A stretch of 64,000 bases of DNA from Leptothrix discophora (GCF_030705305.1 NZ_JAUZEE010000007.1:62001-126000), one strand, 5' to 3'. Shown: positions 45,101 through 54,934, counted from the first letter of the stretch. Translations and numbers: made by a program. Notes: generated by a model from the letters alone, not told the origin.

Positions 45101-48064
45101 CAGGTCGGCCGGCGTGCCCTCGGCGACCAGCAGACCGCCGGCGTCGCCGCCTTCGGGGCCGAGGTCGATCAGCCAGTCGCTGGCGCGGATGACGTCAAGG
45201 TTGTGCTCGATCACCAGCAGGCTGTGGCCGGCTTCGAGCAGCTTGCGGAAGGCCCGCATCAGCTTGGCGATGTCGTCGAAGTGCAGGCCGGTGGTCGGCT
45301 CGTCGAACAGGAACAGCGTGCCCTTGCGGGCCAGCTTCTGGCGGCTCGCGGTGCTGTTGCGCGCGGCCTCGGCCAGGAAGCCGGCGAGCTTCAGGCGCTG
45401 GGCCTCGCCGCCCGAAAGCGTCGGCACCGGCTGGCCGAGCTTGACGTAGTCCAGGCCGACGTCGGCCAGCGGCTGCAGCGCGCGCACCACCTCGCGGTCG
45501 TCGGCGAACAGGCGCACGGCGTCGGCGACGGTCAGCTCCAGCACGTCGGAGATGCTCATCTCGCGGCTGCCGCGCGCGAGCTTGACCTCGCGGATCTCCG
45601 GCCGGTAACGGGTGCCGTCGCAGTCCGGGCAGCGCAGGTAGACGTCGCTCAGGAACTGCATCTCGACGTGCTCGAAGCCCGAGCCGCCGCAGGTCGCGCA
45701 GCGGCCGTCGCCGGCGTTGAAGCTGAACAGGCCGGCGGTGTAGTTGCGCTGCTGCGCGGCCGGCAGCGCGGCGAACAGCTCGCGCACCGCGTCGAAGGCG
45801 CCGACGAAGCTGGCCGGGTTGGAGCGCGCGGTCTTGCCGATCGGGCTCTGGTCGACGAAGACCGCGTCCGACAGCCAGTCCGCGCCCAGCAGGCGGTCGT
45901 GCTCGCCGGGCGTCTCGGTGGCCTGGCCGAAGTGGCGTGCCAGCGCCGGGTAGAGCACGTCCTGGATCAGCGTGGACTTGCCCGAGCCGCTGACGCCGGT
46001 CACGCAGACCAGCCGCTGCAGCGGGAACTCGACCGTCAGGTCGCGCAGGTTGTGCTCGCGCGCGCCTTCGAGGATCAGGCACGGCGTGCTGTCGAGCACC
46101 GGCCGCGTCAGGCCCAGGCCGATGCTGCGGCGCGCGCCGAGGTAGGCGCCGGTCAGCGTCTCGGCCGACTTGAGCTGCTCGGGCGTGCCGTCGAAGACGA
46201 TGCGCCCGCCCTGCGTGCCGGGGCCGGGGCCGAGGTCGATGACGCGGTCGGCCGCCAGCATCACCGCCGGGTCGTGCTCGACCACCACCAGCGTGTTGCC
46301 GGCATCGCGCAGCCTCAGCATCGCCTGGTTGATGCGGTGCATGTCGCGCGGGTGCAGGCCGATGCTGGGCTCGTCCAGCACGAACAGCGTGTTGACCAGC
46401 GAGGTGCCCAGCGCCGTCGTCAGGTTGATGCGCTGGACCTCGCCGCCGGACAGCGTGCGGCTCTGGCGGTCCAGCGTCAGGTAGCCCAGGCCGACGTCGC
46501 ACAGGTAGCGCAGGCGGGTGCGGACCTCGTCGAGCACCAGCTGCATCGCGGCGTCGGCCGCGCCCTCGCCCGGCAGGTGCTGGGGCTCGGCGGCGACCGC
46601 GTCGGCAAAGCGGCGCAGGCGCTCGATCGGCAGGATCATCAGGTCGTGCAGGCCGAGGCCGGGCAAGCCCTCCAGCTGCTCGCGGCGCCAGGTCACGCCC
46701 TTGGGCATGAAGCGCTTTGACGGTGGCAGCACCGCGTCGGCCTGGGCCTTCGTGCCGATGCGCCAGAGCAGCGATTCGGTCTTCAGCCGCGCGCCGCCGC
46801 AGTCACCGCAGGGCGTGTAGCTGCGGTACTTGGACAGCAGCACGCGGATGTGCATCTTGTAGGCCTTGCTCTCGAGGTACTCGAAGAAGCGCCGGATGCC
46901 GTACCACTGCTGGTTCCACTTGCCGTTCCAGTTCGGCGAGCCCTCGATGACCCAGTCGCGCTGGGCCGCCGTCAGCTGGTTCCACGGCGTGTCGCGCGGC
47001 ACGCCGGCATCGCCGGCGTACTTGATCAGGTCGTCCTGGCATTCCTTCCAGGCCGGCGTCTGCAGCGGCTTGACCGCGCCGCCGCGCAGCGTCTTGCGCA
47101 CGTCGGGGACGACCAGGCCGAAGTCCACGCCGATCACCCGGCCGAAGCCGCGACAGGTCTCGCAGGCGCCGTAGGCCGAGTTGAACGAGAACATCGACGG
47201 CTGCGGCGCGCTGTAGCGGCGGTCGCTCTCCGGGCAGTGCAGGCCCGCGCTGTAGCGCCAGATCTCGAGCTCGGCCGGCGGGCTGTGGACAACTTCCGGG
47301 CCGCCCTCCCCGCCTGCCTCATGTCGCAGCACGTAGACGTTGAACCGGCCACCGCCGCGCTTGAGCGCGGCTTCGATCGCTTCGACGACACGGACCTTCT
47401 CGGCGTTGCCCATGCGCAGCCGGTCGGCCACCACGTCGAGCCGCTTGCGCGGTCCCGTCGGCGTGGCGACCTCGCGTTCGGCCTGGATGCGGGTGTAGCC
47501 GCTGGCCGAGAGCCACTGGGTGATCTCCTCGGTGGTGGTGCCGGCCGGCAGCTCGACCGGGAAGGTCAGCACCAGGCGCGGATCGCCGGCCGCCGCCGCG
47601 CGCGCCTGCAGGTCGCTCCAGATGCTCTGCGGATCGTCCTCGCGCACCGGCCGCGCGGTCTCGGCGTCGTGCAGGTGGGCGGCGCGGCCGAACAGCAGCT
47701 TCAGGTGGTCGTTCAGCTCGGTCATCGTGCCGACCGTGCTGCGGCTGGTGCGCACCGGGTTGGTCTGGTCGATCGCGATGGCCGGCGGCACGCCTTCGAC
47801 CGAATCGACCGCCGGGCGGTCCATGCGGTCGAGGAACTGGCGGGCGTAGGCCGAGAAGGTCTCGACGTAGCGCCGCTGGCCCTCGGCATAGAGCGTGTCG
47901 AACACCAGGCTGGACTTGCCCGAGCCGCTCGGGCCGGTCACCACCGTCAGCTCGCCGGTGCGGATGTCGAGGTCCAGGTTCTTGAGGTTGTGCTGTCGCG
48001 CACCCCGGATGCGGATCAGGCCGGCGCGGGAGCCGGAAGCGGGAGAGCCATTCGAACCAGGCAT
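42137..48064 (-). CDS. uvrA: Double-length excinuclease ABC subunit A
   Basis: UvrA finds DNA damage and loads UvrB. This protein has about 1975 residues, roughly twice the usual 940, and consists of two UvrA units in tandem. Four Walker A sites (GPSGSGKSS at 44-52, GVSGSGKST near 693, 1075 and 1638) and four LSGGE signatures (near 538, 885, 1488 and 1841) are intact. Zinc CxxC pairs appear in both units, but the first unit's early pair is changed ([12 protein letters not shown]). The join is near 1030-1050. The start is uncertain: ATG 48064 is preferred and ATG 48097 is possible; neither has a clear Shine-Dalgarno sequence. It would be a paralogue if a normal uvrA exists elsewhere. Confidence 0.9.
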   Translation of the reverse strand: MPGSNGSPASGSRAGLIRIRGARQHNLKNLDLDIRTGELTVVTGPSGSGKSSLVFDTLYAEGQRRYVETFSAYARQFLDRMDRPAVDSVEGVPPAIAIDQTNPVRTSRSTVGTMTELNDHLKLLFGRAAHLHDAETARPVREDDPQSIWSDLQARAAAAGDPRLVLTFPVELPAGTTTEEITQWLSASGYTRIQAEREVATPTGPRKRLDVVADRLRMGNAEKVRVVEAIEAALKRGGGRFNVYVLRHEAGGEGGPEVVHSPPAELEIWRYSAGLHCPESDRRYSAPQPSMFSFNSAYGACETCRGFGRVIGVDFGLVVPDVRKTLRGGAVKPLQTPAWKECQDDLIKYAGDAGVPRDTPWNQLTAAQRDWVIEGSPNWNGKWNQQWYGIRRFFEYLESKAYKMHIRVLLSKYRSYTPCGDCGGARLKTESLLWRIGTKAQADAVLPPSKRFMPKGVTWRREQLEGLPGLGLHDLMILPIERLRRFADAVAAEPQHLPGEGAADAAMQLVLDEVRTRLRYLCDVGLGYLTLDRQSRTLSGGEVQRINLTTALGTSLVNTLFVLDEPSIGLHPRDMHRINQAMLRLRDAGNTLVVVEHDPAVMLAADRVIDLGPGPGTQGGRIVFDGTPEQLKSAETLTGAYLGARRSIGLGLTRPVLDSTPCLILEGAREHNLRDLTVEFPLQRLVCVTGVSGSGKSTLIQDVLYPALARHFGQATETPGEHDRLLGADWLSDAVFVDQSPIGKTARSNPASFVGAFDAVRELFAALPAAQQRNYTAGLFSFNAGDGRCATCGGSGFEHVEMQFLSDVYLRCPDCDGTRYRPEIREVKLARGSREMSISDVLELTVADAVRLFADDREVVRALQPLADVGLDYVKLGQPVPTLSGGEAQRLKLAGFLAEAARNSTASRQKLARKGTLFLFDEPTTGLHFDDIAKLMRAFRKLLEAGHSLLVIEHNLDVIRASDWLIDLGPEGGDAGGLLVAEGTPADLRGHATSHTGQALREYEEMLGHGGVRVAEKAATYASTEDAQDAEGRPLQTLLKARRDQAIQIVNAREHNLKGISVDIPRGKFSVVTGVSGSGKSTLAFDILFNEGQRRYLESLNAYARSIVQPAGRPDVDAVYGIPPTVAIEQRLSRGGRKSTVATTTEVWHFLRLLYVKLGVQYCPACSDFHVLPDPADKTGEAPEAWVAVQPQTPESIAAQMLREYRGQHIGLLAPLVVNRKGVYTDLAKWAKGKGYTHLRVDGEFLPTDGWGTKGTKLDRYKEHTIELPVADLVVEPENEALLRAKLAEALEHGKGVLHLLTPLKGLKTAMAAGTSGRIGRAKVFSIKRACPQCGTSYPELDPRMFSYNSKHGWCPDCVGTGLALTREQRKALDDSLQDDDNKGRERTFAEPEIELEEGAEGRPCTTCAGARLNPVSRAVRFRGESIAALAALSVNDAARWITRQKLDGREAAIARDVVSEIRSRLSFLDEVGLGYLTLDRAAPTLSGGEAQRIRLAAQLGSNLQGVCYVLDEPTIGLHPRDNQVLLDALHKLGASGNTLVVVEHDEDTIRRADHIIDIGPGAGKRGGRIMAEGTAEQLKANPDSITGRYLNAPLRHPLKPRRPIDADTPVLKLRGAKLHNLRSVDAEVPLARLVAVTGVSGSGKSTLARDVLLANVQAAVSARGTGRKAAEAPLPKVAWTGCDAVEGWSNVERVLEVDQTPIGKTPRSCPATYIGFWDTIRKLYTETLEAKARGYAANRFSFNTGNGRCPGCEGQGMRTIEMAFLPDVKVPCDLCHGARFNPETLAVTWRGKSIGDVLQMEVDEAVEFFASMPSIAHPLKLLQDVGLGYLTLGQPSPTLSGGEAQRIKLVTELSKVRDELPLPPGPADGPTPRAAPRRGPGAPHTLYVLDEPTVGLHMADVEKLIRVLHRLVDAGHSVVVIEHDLDVIAEADWVIDLGPEGGTGGGQVVMAGSPEQVVRSRTHTGAALKPVLAR

Positions 48065-48149
48065 GAGGAGCTGCTTGCACGAGGGGGAATCGACCATTCT
48101 AGGAAGCCGACGCCCGGCCTGCTGACGCCGTTCCGGACGCATCCAGCCC

Positions 48150-48548
48150 TGTGGGCAAGCCTGGGGACAAGCCCTGGATGACGCCTGCACAAGGCCGCTG
48201 GGTCGGTGAACAAGCCGGTGCACAAGCCTGTGGATGGAGATGCCCGGACGCGGCGCGGCGGTCCCAGCCGGTGCGAACAGCTTTGAGGACAGCCTGTGGA
48301 CAAGCTTGTGGATGTCCGGTGCAGGGATTCGACCGCCGCCGTCCCCGCCTGTGGGCAAGACTGGGGACAAGTCCTTCCCAAGTTGTGGACGACCTGTGCC
48401 CGCGCGGTGGACGACCGGTGGACAGTGGCTGGGCCTGCCGTGAAGACGGGGTCGCAGCAGTGGAAAACCGGTGGATGCCCTGTGTGCGGGGCGGGATGAG
48501 GGGTGGACAAGCGCGAAACCGACGCGTCTGTCCACAGGTGGCCTGTGG
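48150..48548. repeat. 11-12-bp phased repeats resembling DnaA boxes
   Basis: The 675-bp gap upstream of uvrA has no gene but is filled with variants of (T/G)GTGGACAAGCC. Copies start 12 bp apart at 48150, 48162, 48174; at 48205, 48217, 48229; at 48283, 48295, 48307; and at 48350, 48362. They start 11 bp apart at 48384, 48395, 48406, 48417. TGTGGACAA (48295) and TGTGGATGA (48544) match the reversed DnaA box TGTGGATAA at eight of nine bases. A 25-bp composite unit occurs at both 48150 and 48350. A palindrome CCACAGG-TGG-CCTGTGG sits at 48532-48548. The region is GC-rich, without an AT-rich block. Confidence 0.75.
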
Positions 48549-48621
48549 ATGAGCTGTGGGCTTTCCAGGCGGGACAGGAACGGGGTGCGGAGAACCGCGC
48601 ACCAGAACGGGCGCGGCACAA

Positions 48622-48647
48622 GAAAAGGGGCGACTGGCCGTCGCCCC
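48622..48647 (-). terminator. Terminator of the cytochrome c/dehydrogenase operon
   Basis: On the minus strand the stem GGGGCGAC / GTCGCCCC with a 5-nt loop is followed by TTTTCTTG. It lies about 95 bp beyond the cytochrome c stop codon. Confidence 0.72.
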
Positions 48648-48672
48648 AAGTCGACCGGGTCCGCGAGGGACG

Positions 48673-48696
48673 CCCTCCGGCACGGGCGCCGGAGGG
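48673..48696. other. Perfect nine-base-pair hairpin
   Basis: CCCTCCGGC-ACGGGC-GCCGGAGGG lies between the cytochrome c gene and its likely terminator. It has no T-run on either side, so it is probably an mRNA 3'-end structure rather than a second terminator. Confidence 0.5.
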
Positions 48697-48739
48697 AGGT
48701 CGACACACGATCAGGGTCCGTGGACGACCCTGCGACGGC

Positions 48740-49090
48740 TCATTCGGGAGGACGAACGACGTCGATCTTCAGGCTGGCATACCAGGCGGCCAGGTCGGCG
48801 ATGTCCGCGTCGCTGAGCGGCTTGGCCATCACGTTCATGACCTCGTGGCGGCGCGCGCCACTGCGGAAGGCCTTGAGCTGGGCGCTCAGGTAGATCTCCG
48901 GCTGACCGGCCAGGTGCGGTGCATCCGGCGTCTGGCCCATGCCCAGCGCACCATGGCAGGTCGCGCACAGGCCGGCTTTCTGCCGACCGGCGGCGGGATC
49001 GGCGGCGAGCGCCGATCCGCTCGCCACCGACAGCCCGGCCCACAACAGGGCCGCCGCGACCGGGCCCCAGGTTTCACGCGACATCGTCAT
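48740..49090 (-). CDS. Periplasmic class I cytochrome c
   Basis: This 116-residue protein has a signal peptide (about 1-29, ending GSALA), one haem-binding CATCH at 42-46 and candidate axial methionines at 85 and 88 (HEVMNVMAK). It matches the small cytochrome c553/c5 type: GLCATCHGALGMGQTPDAPHLAGQPEIYLSAQLKAFRSG. The ATG at 49090 with GAGGGG upstream is preferred; an ATG at 49111 would overlap the dehydrogenase stop (TGATG). Sitting just downstream of the dehydrogenase gene, it is its likely electron acceptor. Confidence 0.88.
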   Translation of the reverse strand: MTMSRETWGPVAAALLWAGLSVASGSALAADPAAGRQKAGLCATCHGALGMGQTPDAPHLAGQPEIYLSAQLKAFRSGARRHEVMNVMAKPLSDADIADLAAWYASLKIDVVRPPE

Positions 49091-49110
49091 GCGGCGGTCC
49101 CCTCGTGCCA

Positions 49111-50394
49111 TCAGTTGCCGTAGGTGATGCGGTAGATCGCACCCGCGTAGTCGTCGGACACCAGCAGCGAGCCGTCCTTCCAGACCGCCACGTCGACCGG
49201 CCGGCCGCGGTAGCTGCCGGTCTCGGCGTCGAGGAAGCCTTCGGCGAAGGTCTCCAGCGCGCCGGCGGTGCCGTCGGCCTTGAGGGGCACGAACTGCACC
49301 AGGCCGCCGGACGGCTTGGTGCGGTTCCACGAGCCGTGGGCCGCGATGAACACGCCACCCTGGTACTTCGCCGGGAACTGCTTGGCGTTGTAGAAGCTCA
49401 TGCCCAGCTGCGCCTGGTGGGCGGGCAGCTCGACCTGCGGCTTGGTCCACTGGGCCGGCGGCTGCAGGCCCTTGAGGTCCGGGGCCGCGCCGGTGCCGGC
49501 GATCTGGGTGTTGTTGCCGTGGATGTAGGGATAGCCGAAGTGCTCGCCACCGGTCTTGGTGATGCGGTTCAGCTCGCCCGGCGGGATGTCGTCACCCATG
49601 CCGTCGGTCTGGTTGTCGGTGAACCAGACGGTCTTGTCCTTCGGGTTGATGTCCATGCCGACCGAGTTGCGCACGCCCCGCGCGACCACTTCGCGGCCTG
49701 AACCGTCGAAGGGGTTCAGCTTGATCATGCCGCCGATGCCCAGCTTCTCGAACTCGGCGATCTTTTCCTTGGGCTGCACGTTGAAGGGCTGGCCGAGCGT
49801 GATGTGCAGCTTGCCGTCGTCGCTGACGCGGCAGGTGCGCGCGCCGTGGTTGAAGCTCTCGTGTTCCGTCGGGACCAGCTGGCCCTGCGGCACCACCTCG
49901 ATCACCGCGACGTCCGGGCCTTCATAGAAGAACTCGGCGGCCGGGAAGTTCAGCACGCGGTTGTGCTCGACGACGATCAGGAAGCCGTCCTTGGTCCAGC
50001 ACACCCCGTTGGGCACCTTGAAGTTCAGGCCGGGCGCGAAGGACTTGACCTCGTCGGCGACACCGTCGCTGTTGCGGTCGGTGACCGCCCAGACCGTCGT
50101 CTTGCGCGTGCCGACGAAGAGCATGTTGGTGCTGGGGCCGACGGCCATGTGGCGGGCATCGGGCACGACCGCGAACAGCTCGATCTTGAAGCCCGGCGGC
50201 AGCTTCACCTTCTCGAGGTTCTTGCGGATCGCCGCCGCGTTTCGGCCTTCCTGGGCCACGGTCGGCAGGTTCAGGTCGGTCGTCGCGACCTTGAACTGCT
50301 TCATCTTCTCGATGGTCTGGGCTTGCGCGCCAACCACCGCCAACATGGCGGCGAGGGCAACACCACCCACGGCAAACAGCGAACGATGCTTCAT
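49111..50394 (-). CDS. PQQ-type sugar dehydrogenase-like periplasmic protein
   Basis: This six-bladed beta-propeller protein of the soluble glucose/sorbosone dehydrogenase group has 427 residues. A signal peptide covers 1 to about 25 (LAVVGAQAQ). Family blocks include LPPGFKIELFAVVPDARHMAVGP, PNGVCWTKDGFLIVVEHNRVLNF, HGARTCRVSDDGKLHITLGQP, ARGVRNSVGMDINPKDKTVWFTDN and GGVFIAAHGSWNRTKPSGG. Such proteins oxidise sugars or aldehydes with PQQ. The substrate is not known, and no PQQ biosynthesis genes are in the window. A cytochrome c gene follows directly. Confidence 0.85.
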   Translation of the reverse strand: MKHRSLFAVGGVALAAMLAVVGAQAQTIEKMKQFKVATTDLNLPTVAQEGRNAAAIRKNLEKVKLPPGFKIELFAVVPDARHMAVGPSTNMLFVGTRKTTVWAVTDRNSDGVADEVKSFAPGLNFKVPNGVCWTKDGFLIVVEHNRVLNFPAAEFFYEGPDVAVIEVVPQGQLVPTEHESFNHGARTCRVSDDGKLHITLGQPFNVQPKEKIAEFEKLGIGGMIKLNPFDGSGREVVARGVRNSVGMDINPKDKTVWFTDNQTDGMGDDIPPGELNRITKTGGEHFGYPYIHGNNTQIAGTGAAPDLKGLQPPAQWTKPQVELPAHQAQLGMSFYNAKQFPAKYQGGVFIAAHGSWNRTKPSGGLVQFVPLKADGTAGALETFAEGFLDAETGSYRGRPVDVAVWKDGSLLVSDDYAGAIYRITYGN

Positions 50395-50472
50395 GTCTGA
50401 GTCTCCACGGTTTGTTCGTCGTCGTCACGGAGACTGCCGCGCCCGACGCTTGCGCAGCAGCCATCCAGCCCC

Positions 50473-50492
50473 CTGACGCCCCCAGGCGTCAG
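50473..50492. other. Hairpin between the RHH and dehydrogenase genes
   Basis: CTGACGCC-CCCA-GGCGTCAG is a perfect eight-base-pair stem with a four-base loop in the 161-bp gap. There is no T-run. It could be a factor-dependent terminator element for the RHH gene or an operator. Confidence 0.45.
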
Positions 50493-50555
50493 GTGCCGAG
50501 ATCTCGGGTCTTCGGGGCTGGCCCGCAAACGGGGCGGCCCATGCGGGGTCGGGGG

Positions 50556-50921
50556 CTAGCTGCTGGCAGCGAGCGACACCGCCTGCGGCCGTGCCAACGT
50601 CACGGGCGGTGTCACCGACGGCGTCACCACGCGGAGCGGCCGCTCGATCTGCTGGCCGTCGAGCTGGCGACGCATGAAGCGCATGCAGGTCACGCGCAGG
50701 AAGGACGCGAAGTTGGGCACGTCGCCCCGGTGCGCCACGATCTCGTCATGCAGCTGCGCGATCAGGTTGTTGGTGGTCCGGTCTTCGGATGCCGCCATTT
50801 CCGCCAGGATGTCCCACACCATGTTCTCGAGCCGGATGCTGGTCAGCACGCCATGGATGCGGATCGTGCGGGTGCGCTGCTCATAGAGGATCGGGTCTGC
50901 CTTGACGAAAAACTCGCACAT
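50556..50921 (-). CDS. Ribbon-helix-helix domain protein
   Basis: This 121-residue protein has the RHH_4-type domain TRTIRIHGVLTSIRLENMVWDILAEMAASEDRTTNNLIAQLHDEI at about 18-62. A conserved helical extension, NFASFLRVTCMRFMRRQL, follows, and then a Pro/Val-rich tail. It is probably a small DNA-binding regulator. No toxin-like partner lies beside it. The ATG is at 50921. The 171 bp upstream (50922-51092) hold no gene and no convincing promoter. Confidence 0.72.
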   Translation of the reverse strand: MCEFFVKADPILYEQRTRTIRIHGVLTSIRLENMVWDILAEMAASEDRTTNNLIAQLHDEIVAHRGDVPNFASFLRVTCMRFMRRQLDGQQIERPLRVVTPSVTPPVTLARPQAVSLAASS

Positions 50922-51092
50922 GCGGGACTCCTGTCTCGAGCGGGTTCTGGAACAGCCTGGGGTACGTTGCGGCGGAGTTTCACCGCAGCCCCGACCCCCT
51001 TGGTGATAGGTGGCTATTTACACGGGAAGATCCCAAGTGGAGGGGTCACGCAGGCGACAGGACGTCGCGACAAGGCTGCGCGCCGGCGGCGC

Positions 51093-51371
51093 TCAGGGCC
51101 GCGTCTCGCGCTCCAGGCGGTCCAGCCAGGTCATCGCGTGGACGCGGTCCGGGCCGCACATCTCCGGTCCGGGCTGCAGGCCGGCGCAGACCGCCGGGCG
51201 GTCCGGGTGGCCGAAGATCCGGCAGCGCAGCGCCTCGTCGAGCTGCACGCAGGGCACACCGGCCGGCTTGCCGCCGGGCATGCCGGGGATCGGGCTGCTG
51301 ATCGACGGCGCCGTGCAGCAGGCGCCGCAGTGCGGCCGGCAGGCAAACGGGAGCGGGGCGTCGGCGGGCAT
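51093..51371 (-). CDS. YkgJ-family CxxCxxCC protein
   Basis: This 92-residue protein carries the cysteine cluster CRPHCGACC at about 12-20 and two later cysteines ([28 protein letters not shown]). This is the pattern of the YkgJ zinc/iron-chelating family. There is no signal peptide. The ATG at 51371 begins right at the family homology. It is divergent from the UPF0149 gene by 91 bp. The family's role is not firmly known. Confidence 0.82.
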   Translation of the reverse strand: MPADAPLPFACRPHCGACCTAPSISSPIPGMPGGKPAGVPCVQLDEALRCRIFGHPDRPAVCAGLQPGPEMCGPDRVHAMTWLDRLERETRP

Positions 51372-51462
51372 CGCCGGATCATATTCAGCGTCGCGCGCCC
51401 GCCCCGGAGGCCGACCACGGCGTGCCACACTGACGGCCCTCCGCGCCAGCCGTCCCGCCGCC

Positions 51463-52116
51463 ATGAAGCATCCGCAATACAACCCCGCCCTGCCCAACGA
51501 ACCGCTCGGCGATGCCGAGATCGACCAGCTCGACAGCCTGCTCGGCAAGATCGACGGCGATGCCGTGCTGGATGTCGAATCGCTCGACGGCTACCTGACC
51601 GGCCTGCTGGTCAGCCCGCAGCTGCCGGCCTCGGATGTCTGGATCTCGCGCATCTGGGGTGGCGACGAAGACAGCGAGCCGCCCTTCCCCAGCGGCAAGC
51701 AGACCAAGAAGGTGGTCCAGCTGGCGCTGCGCATGATGGCCGGCATCGACCGACAGCTGCGCGGCGACATGTCGCGCTTCGAGCCCTGGTTCGGCGTGGC
51801 CGAGTCCGGCGCCGACGAGTGGGTCGACGCCCAGGTCTGGTGTGCCGGCTTCCTGCTCGCGCTGGACCTCTGCGCCGACCAGTGGCAGCACGACTGGGAC
51901 CTGCCCGAGGTTGCGCTGGCACTGCGCCCGATCACGCTGCTGGGCGGCGACGAACTGCCGCCCGAGGACGCCGCGCTGGTCGCGACGCCGGCCCAGCGCG
52001 ACGAGTGGAGCCGCCAGGTGCCCGAGGCCATCGAGGCGCTGGTGCGCCACTGGCATCCGACCCGGCTGGATCCGGCCGTCGAGGCCGATCCGGCCGACGA
52101 CGCCGCGGACGCCTGA
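51463..52116 (+). CDS. UPF0149/YecA-family protein
   Basis: This 217-residue protein contains the UPF0149 pattern [52 protein letters not shown] and [24 protein letters not shown]. It lacks the C-terminal SEC-C zinc motif present in many YecA proteins. It is cytoplasmic. The function of the family is unclear. The ATG at 51463 has no strong Shine-Dalgarno sequence. It is followed 44 bp later by the metallopeptidase gene on the same strand. Confidence 0.85.
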   Translation: MKHPQYNPALPNEPLGDAEIDQLDSLLGKIDGDAVLDVESLDGYLTGLLVSPQLPASDVWISRIWGGDEDSEPPFPSGKQTKKVVQLALRMMAGIDRQLRGDMSRFEPWFGVAESGADEWVDAQVWCAGFLLALDLCADQWQHDWDLPEVALALRPITLLGGDELPPEDAALVATPAQRDEWSRQVPEAIEALVRHWHPTRLDPAVEADPADDAADA

Positions 52117-52160
52117 CCGGCGTCCCACCCCACGCCCCCCCAACGTCCGACCGATCGGCC

Positions 52161-52691
52161 ATGGACACGACCGTCGTCGAGCATGCGCTGCGCCTCATCG
52201 CCGGCTACGGCGACGCGGTCCGCGATCAGGTCCGCACGCTGGCGCTGTCGGGCGGGCTGGCCGAGCGGCTGTCGCGCCGCTACCCCGAGCGCCATGCGGT
52301 GCGCACCGACGCCGCGCTCTACGACTACACCCAGGCGCTCAAGTCGCGCTACCTGAAGAGTGCGCCACCGCTGGCCAAGGTGGTCTATGCGGCCCGGCTG
52401 GACGTGATCCAGAACGCGCTCGGCACCCACACCACCATCGCCCGGGTGCAGGGCGCGCAGCTCAAGGCCAAGCGCGAGATCCGCATCGCCGCCCTCTTCC
52501 GCGACGCGCCGCCCGAGTTCCTGAAGATGATCGTCGTGCACGAGCTGGCGCACCTGCGCGAACGCGAGCACGACCGCGCCTTCTACGCCCTGTGCTGCCA
52601 CATGGAGCCGGACTACCACCAGCTGGAGTTCGACCTGCGCCTGCACCTGGTCGCGCTGGCACTGGACAAGGCGGCGCCGCGCACCGACTGA
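52161..52691 (+). CDS. YgjP-like zinc metallopeptidase
   Basis: This 176-residue protein of the YgjP/WLM (DUF45) family has the zinc-binding motif HELAH at 127-131. The third ligand region follows (REHDRAFYALCCHMEPDYHQLEFDLRLHL). No membrane segment or signal peptide is present. The start is the ATG at 52161. Its substrate is unknown. The first parS site begins 24 bp after its stop codon. Confidence 0.85.
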   Translation: MDTTVVEHALRLIAGYGDAVRDQVRTLALSGGLAERLSRRYPERHAVRTDAALYDYTQALKSRYLKSAPPLAKVVYAARLDVIQNALGTHTTIARVQGAQLKAKREIRIAALFRDAPPEFLKMIVVHELAHLREREHDRAFYALCCHMEPDYHQLEFDLRLHLVALALDKAAPRTD

Positions 52692-52714
52692 GTCGGTGAC
52701 GCCAGCCGGCGCGC

Positions 52715-52730
52715 TGTTTCACGTGGAACA
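52715..52730. promoter_or_regulatory. parS site 1
   Basis: TGTTTCACGTGGAACA is a match to the ParB-binding parS consensus (TGTTNCACGTGNAACA type). It is bounded by C and G, so the sequence reads as an 18-bp near-palindrome. It lies between the metallopeptidase gene and mnmG. Confidence 0.9.
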
Positions 52731-52765
52731 GCACGCGTCGCCCGCCGGCCAGCAAGGCCGCGCGG

Positions 52766-52794
52766 GTGACTTGTCCACAGGCCCTCCCTAAAAT
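52766..52794 (+). promoter_or_regulatory. Candidate mnmG promoter with DnaA-box-like spacer
   Basis: GTGACT (52766-52771) and TAAAAT (52789-52794) are exactly 17 bp apart, about 110 bp before the mnmG ATG. The spacer overlaps TTGTCCACA (52771-52779), which differs from the DnaA box TTATCCACA at one base. Confidence 0.5.
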
Positions 52795-52903
52795 CGCGGG
52801 TTCCCCCGAGGTGGCCGACGTGGCGCCCGGCTTGTGCGACAAGCCGGCCCGCCTGTCTGCGGCTGCCCAGCCTTCCCGCAAGGCCCATCCAGAAGGTGCC
52901 GAG

Positions 52904-54934
52904 ATGCTCTATCCCCAGGAATTCGACGTGATCGTGGTCGGCGGCGGCCACGCCGGCACCGAGGCGGCGCTCGCCGCCGCACGCATGGGCGCCCGCACGC
53001 TGCTGCTGACCCACAACATCGAGACGCTGGGGCAGATGAGCTGCAACCCGTCGATCGGTGGCATCGGCAAGGGCCACCTCGTCAAGGAAGTCGATGCGCT
53101 CGGCGGCGCGATGGCCGCAGCGACCGACGAGTCCGGCATCCAGTTCCGCATCCTCAATTCCAGCAAGGGCCCCGCCGTGCGTGCGACCCGCGCCCAGGCC
53201 GACCGCATCCTCTACAAGGCCGCGATCCGCCGCCGGCTGGAGAACCAGCCCAACTTGTGGCTGTTCCAGCAGGCCGTGGACGACCTGATGGTGGCGTCCA
53301 CCGGGTCGGGCGACCGGGTCGTCGGCGCCGTCACCCAGGTCGGCATCCGCTTCCGCAGCCGCACCGTCGTGCTGACGGCCGGCACCTTCCTGGACGGCAA
53401 GATCCACGTCGGCCTGAACAACTACCCGGCCGGCCGGGCCGGCGACCCGCCCGCCGTCAGCCTGTCGGGTCGGCTCAAGGCGCTGAAGCTGCCCCAGGGA
53501 CGCTTGAAGACCGGCACGCCGCCGCGCATCGACGGGCGCTCGATCGACTTCAGCCGCCTGACCGAACAGCCCGGCGACCTGGACCCGGTGCCCGTCTTCA
53601 GCTTCCTCGGCAACGCCGACCAGCACCCGCGCCAGGTGCCCTGCTGGATCACCCACACCAGCGAGCAGACCCACGCCATCCTGCGCACCGGCTTCGACCG
53701 CAGCCCGATGTTCACCGGCGTGATCGAGGGCGTCGGCCCGCGCTACTGCCCCAGCATCGAGGACAAGATCAACCGCTTCGCCGACAAGGACAGCCACCAG
53801 ATCTTCCTGGAGCCCGAAGGCCTGACGACGAACGAGTTCTACCCGAACGGCATCTCGACCTCGTTGCCCTTCGACATCCAGCTGGCCGCCGTGCGCACCC
53901 TGCCCGGCCTCGAGAACGCGCACATCCTGCGCCCCGGCTACGCGATCGAATACGACTACTTCGACCCGCGCGAGCTGGGGGCGACCTTCGAATCCAAGGC
54001 CATCGGCGGACTGTTCTTCGCCGGCCAGATCAACGGCACGACCGGCTACGAGGAAGCGGCCGCCCAGGGCCTGCATGCCGGCGCCAACGCGGCGCTGCAG
54101 GCCCGCGGCGAAGGCCCGCTGACGCTGCGCCGCGACCAGGCCTACCTCGGCGTGCTGGTCGATGACCTGATCACCAAGGGCGTGACCGAGCCTTACCGCA
54201 TGTTCACCAGCCGGGCCGAGTTCCGCCTGCAACTGCGCGAGGACAACGCCGACCTGCGCCTGACCGAGCTGGGCCGACAGATCGGCCTGGTCGACGACGC
54301 CCGCTGGGGCGCCTTCAACCGCAAGCGCGACGCGCTGGCGCGCGAGACCGAGCGGCTGAAGTCGACCTGGGTCCACCCCGGCATCCTGGAAGCGGCCCAG
54401 GCCGAGCGGCTGCTGGGCAAGGCACTGGAGCGGGAATACAACCTCGCCGACCTGCTGCGCCGACCTGGCGTCGGCTACGACGCGGTCGCCGAAGTGGCCG
54501 CCCTCGCCCGCCCGCACACCGCGCCGGACGAGCGTGTTTCACGTGAAACGCTGTCCGCCAGGCTCGGCGCGCAGCTGGCCGATGCGGTGATCGAGCAGCT
54601 GGAAATCGCCACCAAGTACGCCGGCTACATCGACAAGCAGAACGACGAGGTCCAGCGCGCCGCCCACTACGAGCACCTGCGGCTGCCGGCCGAGCTGGAC
54701 TACGCACAGGTCACCGCCCTGTCCTTCGAGGTCCGCCAGAAGCTGGCCACGCACCGGCCGGAGACGCTGGGCCAGGCCTCGCGCGTTTCCGGCATCACGC
54801 CGGCCGCGATCTCGCTGCTGCTGGTCCACCTGAAGAAGGGCAAGTACAAGGGCTTCGACAAGGTCGCGCCCACCGCCCTGTCCACCGACGCCCCCGAAGC
54901 CACGGCGGCAGAAACGGCGAGCGATGTCGGCTGA
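52904..54934 (+). CDS. mnmG: tRNA uridine-34 modification enzyme MnmG
   Basis: MnmG (GidA), with MnmE, makes the 5-carboxymethylaminomethyl modification of wobble uridine in tRNA. The FAD site is [19 protein letters not shown] at 11-29. The cysteine-bearing block [19 protein letters not shown] follows, and later [18 protein letters not shown]-like and [20 protein letters not shown] regions are standard. It has 676 residues (E. coli 629), including a tail rich in Thr/Ala. The start is ATG 52904 ([15 protein letters not shown]). A parS site lies inside the coding sequence at 54535. The 3' end overlaps rsmG by 11 bp. Confidence 0.97.
   Translation: MLYPQEFDVIVVGGGHAGTEAALAAARMGARTLLLTHNIETLGQMSCNPSIGGIGKGHLVKEVDALGGAMAAATDESGIQFRILNSSKGPAVRATRAQADRILYKAAIRRRLENQPNLWLFQQAVDDLMVASTGSGDRVVGAVTQVGIRFRSRTVVLTAGTFLDGKIHVGLNNYPAGRAGDPPAVSLSGRLKALKLPQGRLKTGTPPRIDGRSIDFSRLTEQPGDLDPVPVFSFLGNADQHPRQVPCWITHTSEQTHAILRTGFDRSPMFTGVIEGVGPRYCPSIEDKINRFADKDSHQIFLEPEGLTTNEFYPNGISTSLPFDIQLAAVRTLPGLENAHILRPGYAIEYDYFDPRELGATFESKAIGGLFFAGQINGTTGYEEAAAQGLHAGANAALQARGEGPLTLRRDQAYLGVLVDDLITKGVTEPYRMFTSRAEFRLQLREDNADLRLTELGRQIGLVDDARWGAFNRKRDALARETERLKSTWVHPGILEAAQAERLLGKALEREYNLADLLRRPGVGYDAVAEVAALARPHTAPDERVSRETLSARLGAQLADAVIEQLEIATKYAGYIDKQNDEVQRAAHYEHLRLPAELDYAQVTALSFEVRQKLATHRPETLGQASRVSGITPAAISLLLVHLKKGKYKGFDKVAPTALSTDAPEATAAETASDVG
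54535..54550. promoter_or_regulatory. parS site 2, inside mnmG
   Basis: TGTTTCACGTGAAACG contains the perfect 14-bp palindrome GTTTCACGTGAAAC (54536-54549), the core of bacterial parS. It encodes VSRET in MnmG, so it is placed within the coding sequence. Confidence 0.93.

Noticed and set aside
42293-46720. A 1475-codon open frame antisense to uvrA
   Set aside because: It is an antisense shadow of UvrA. Its Val/Asp/Gln/His-rich composition is typical of such shadows.
48150-48560. Calling the repeat array oriC
   Set aside because: No AT-rich unwinding region is seen and dnaA, dnaN and rpmH are absent from the window. The boxes deviate from consensus.
48065-48706. A 214-codon N-terminal extension of UvrA through the repeat array
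   Set aside because: The frame is open because the 12-bp repeat period keeps frame. The translation is Arg/Pro/His-rich without homology, and the UvrA family starts near 48064.
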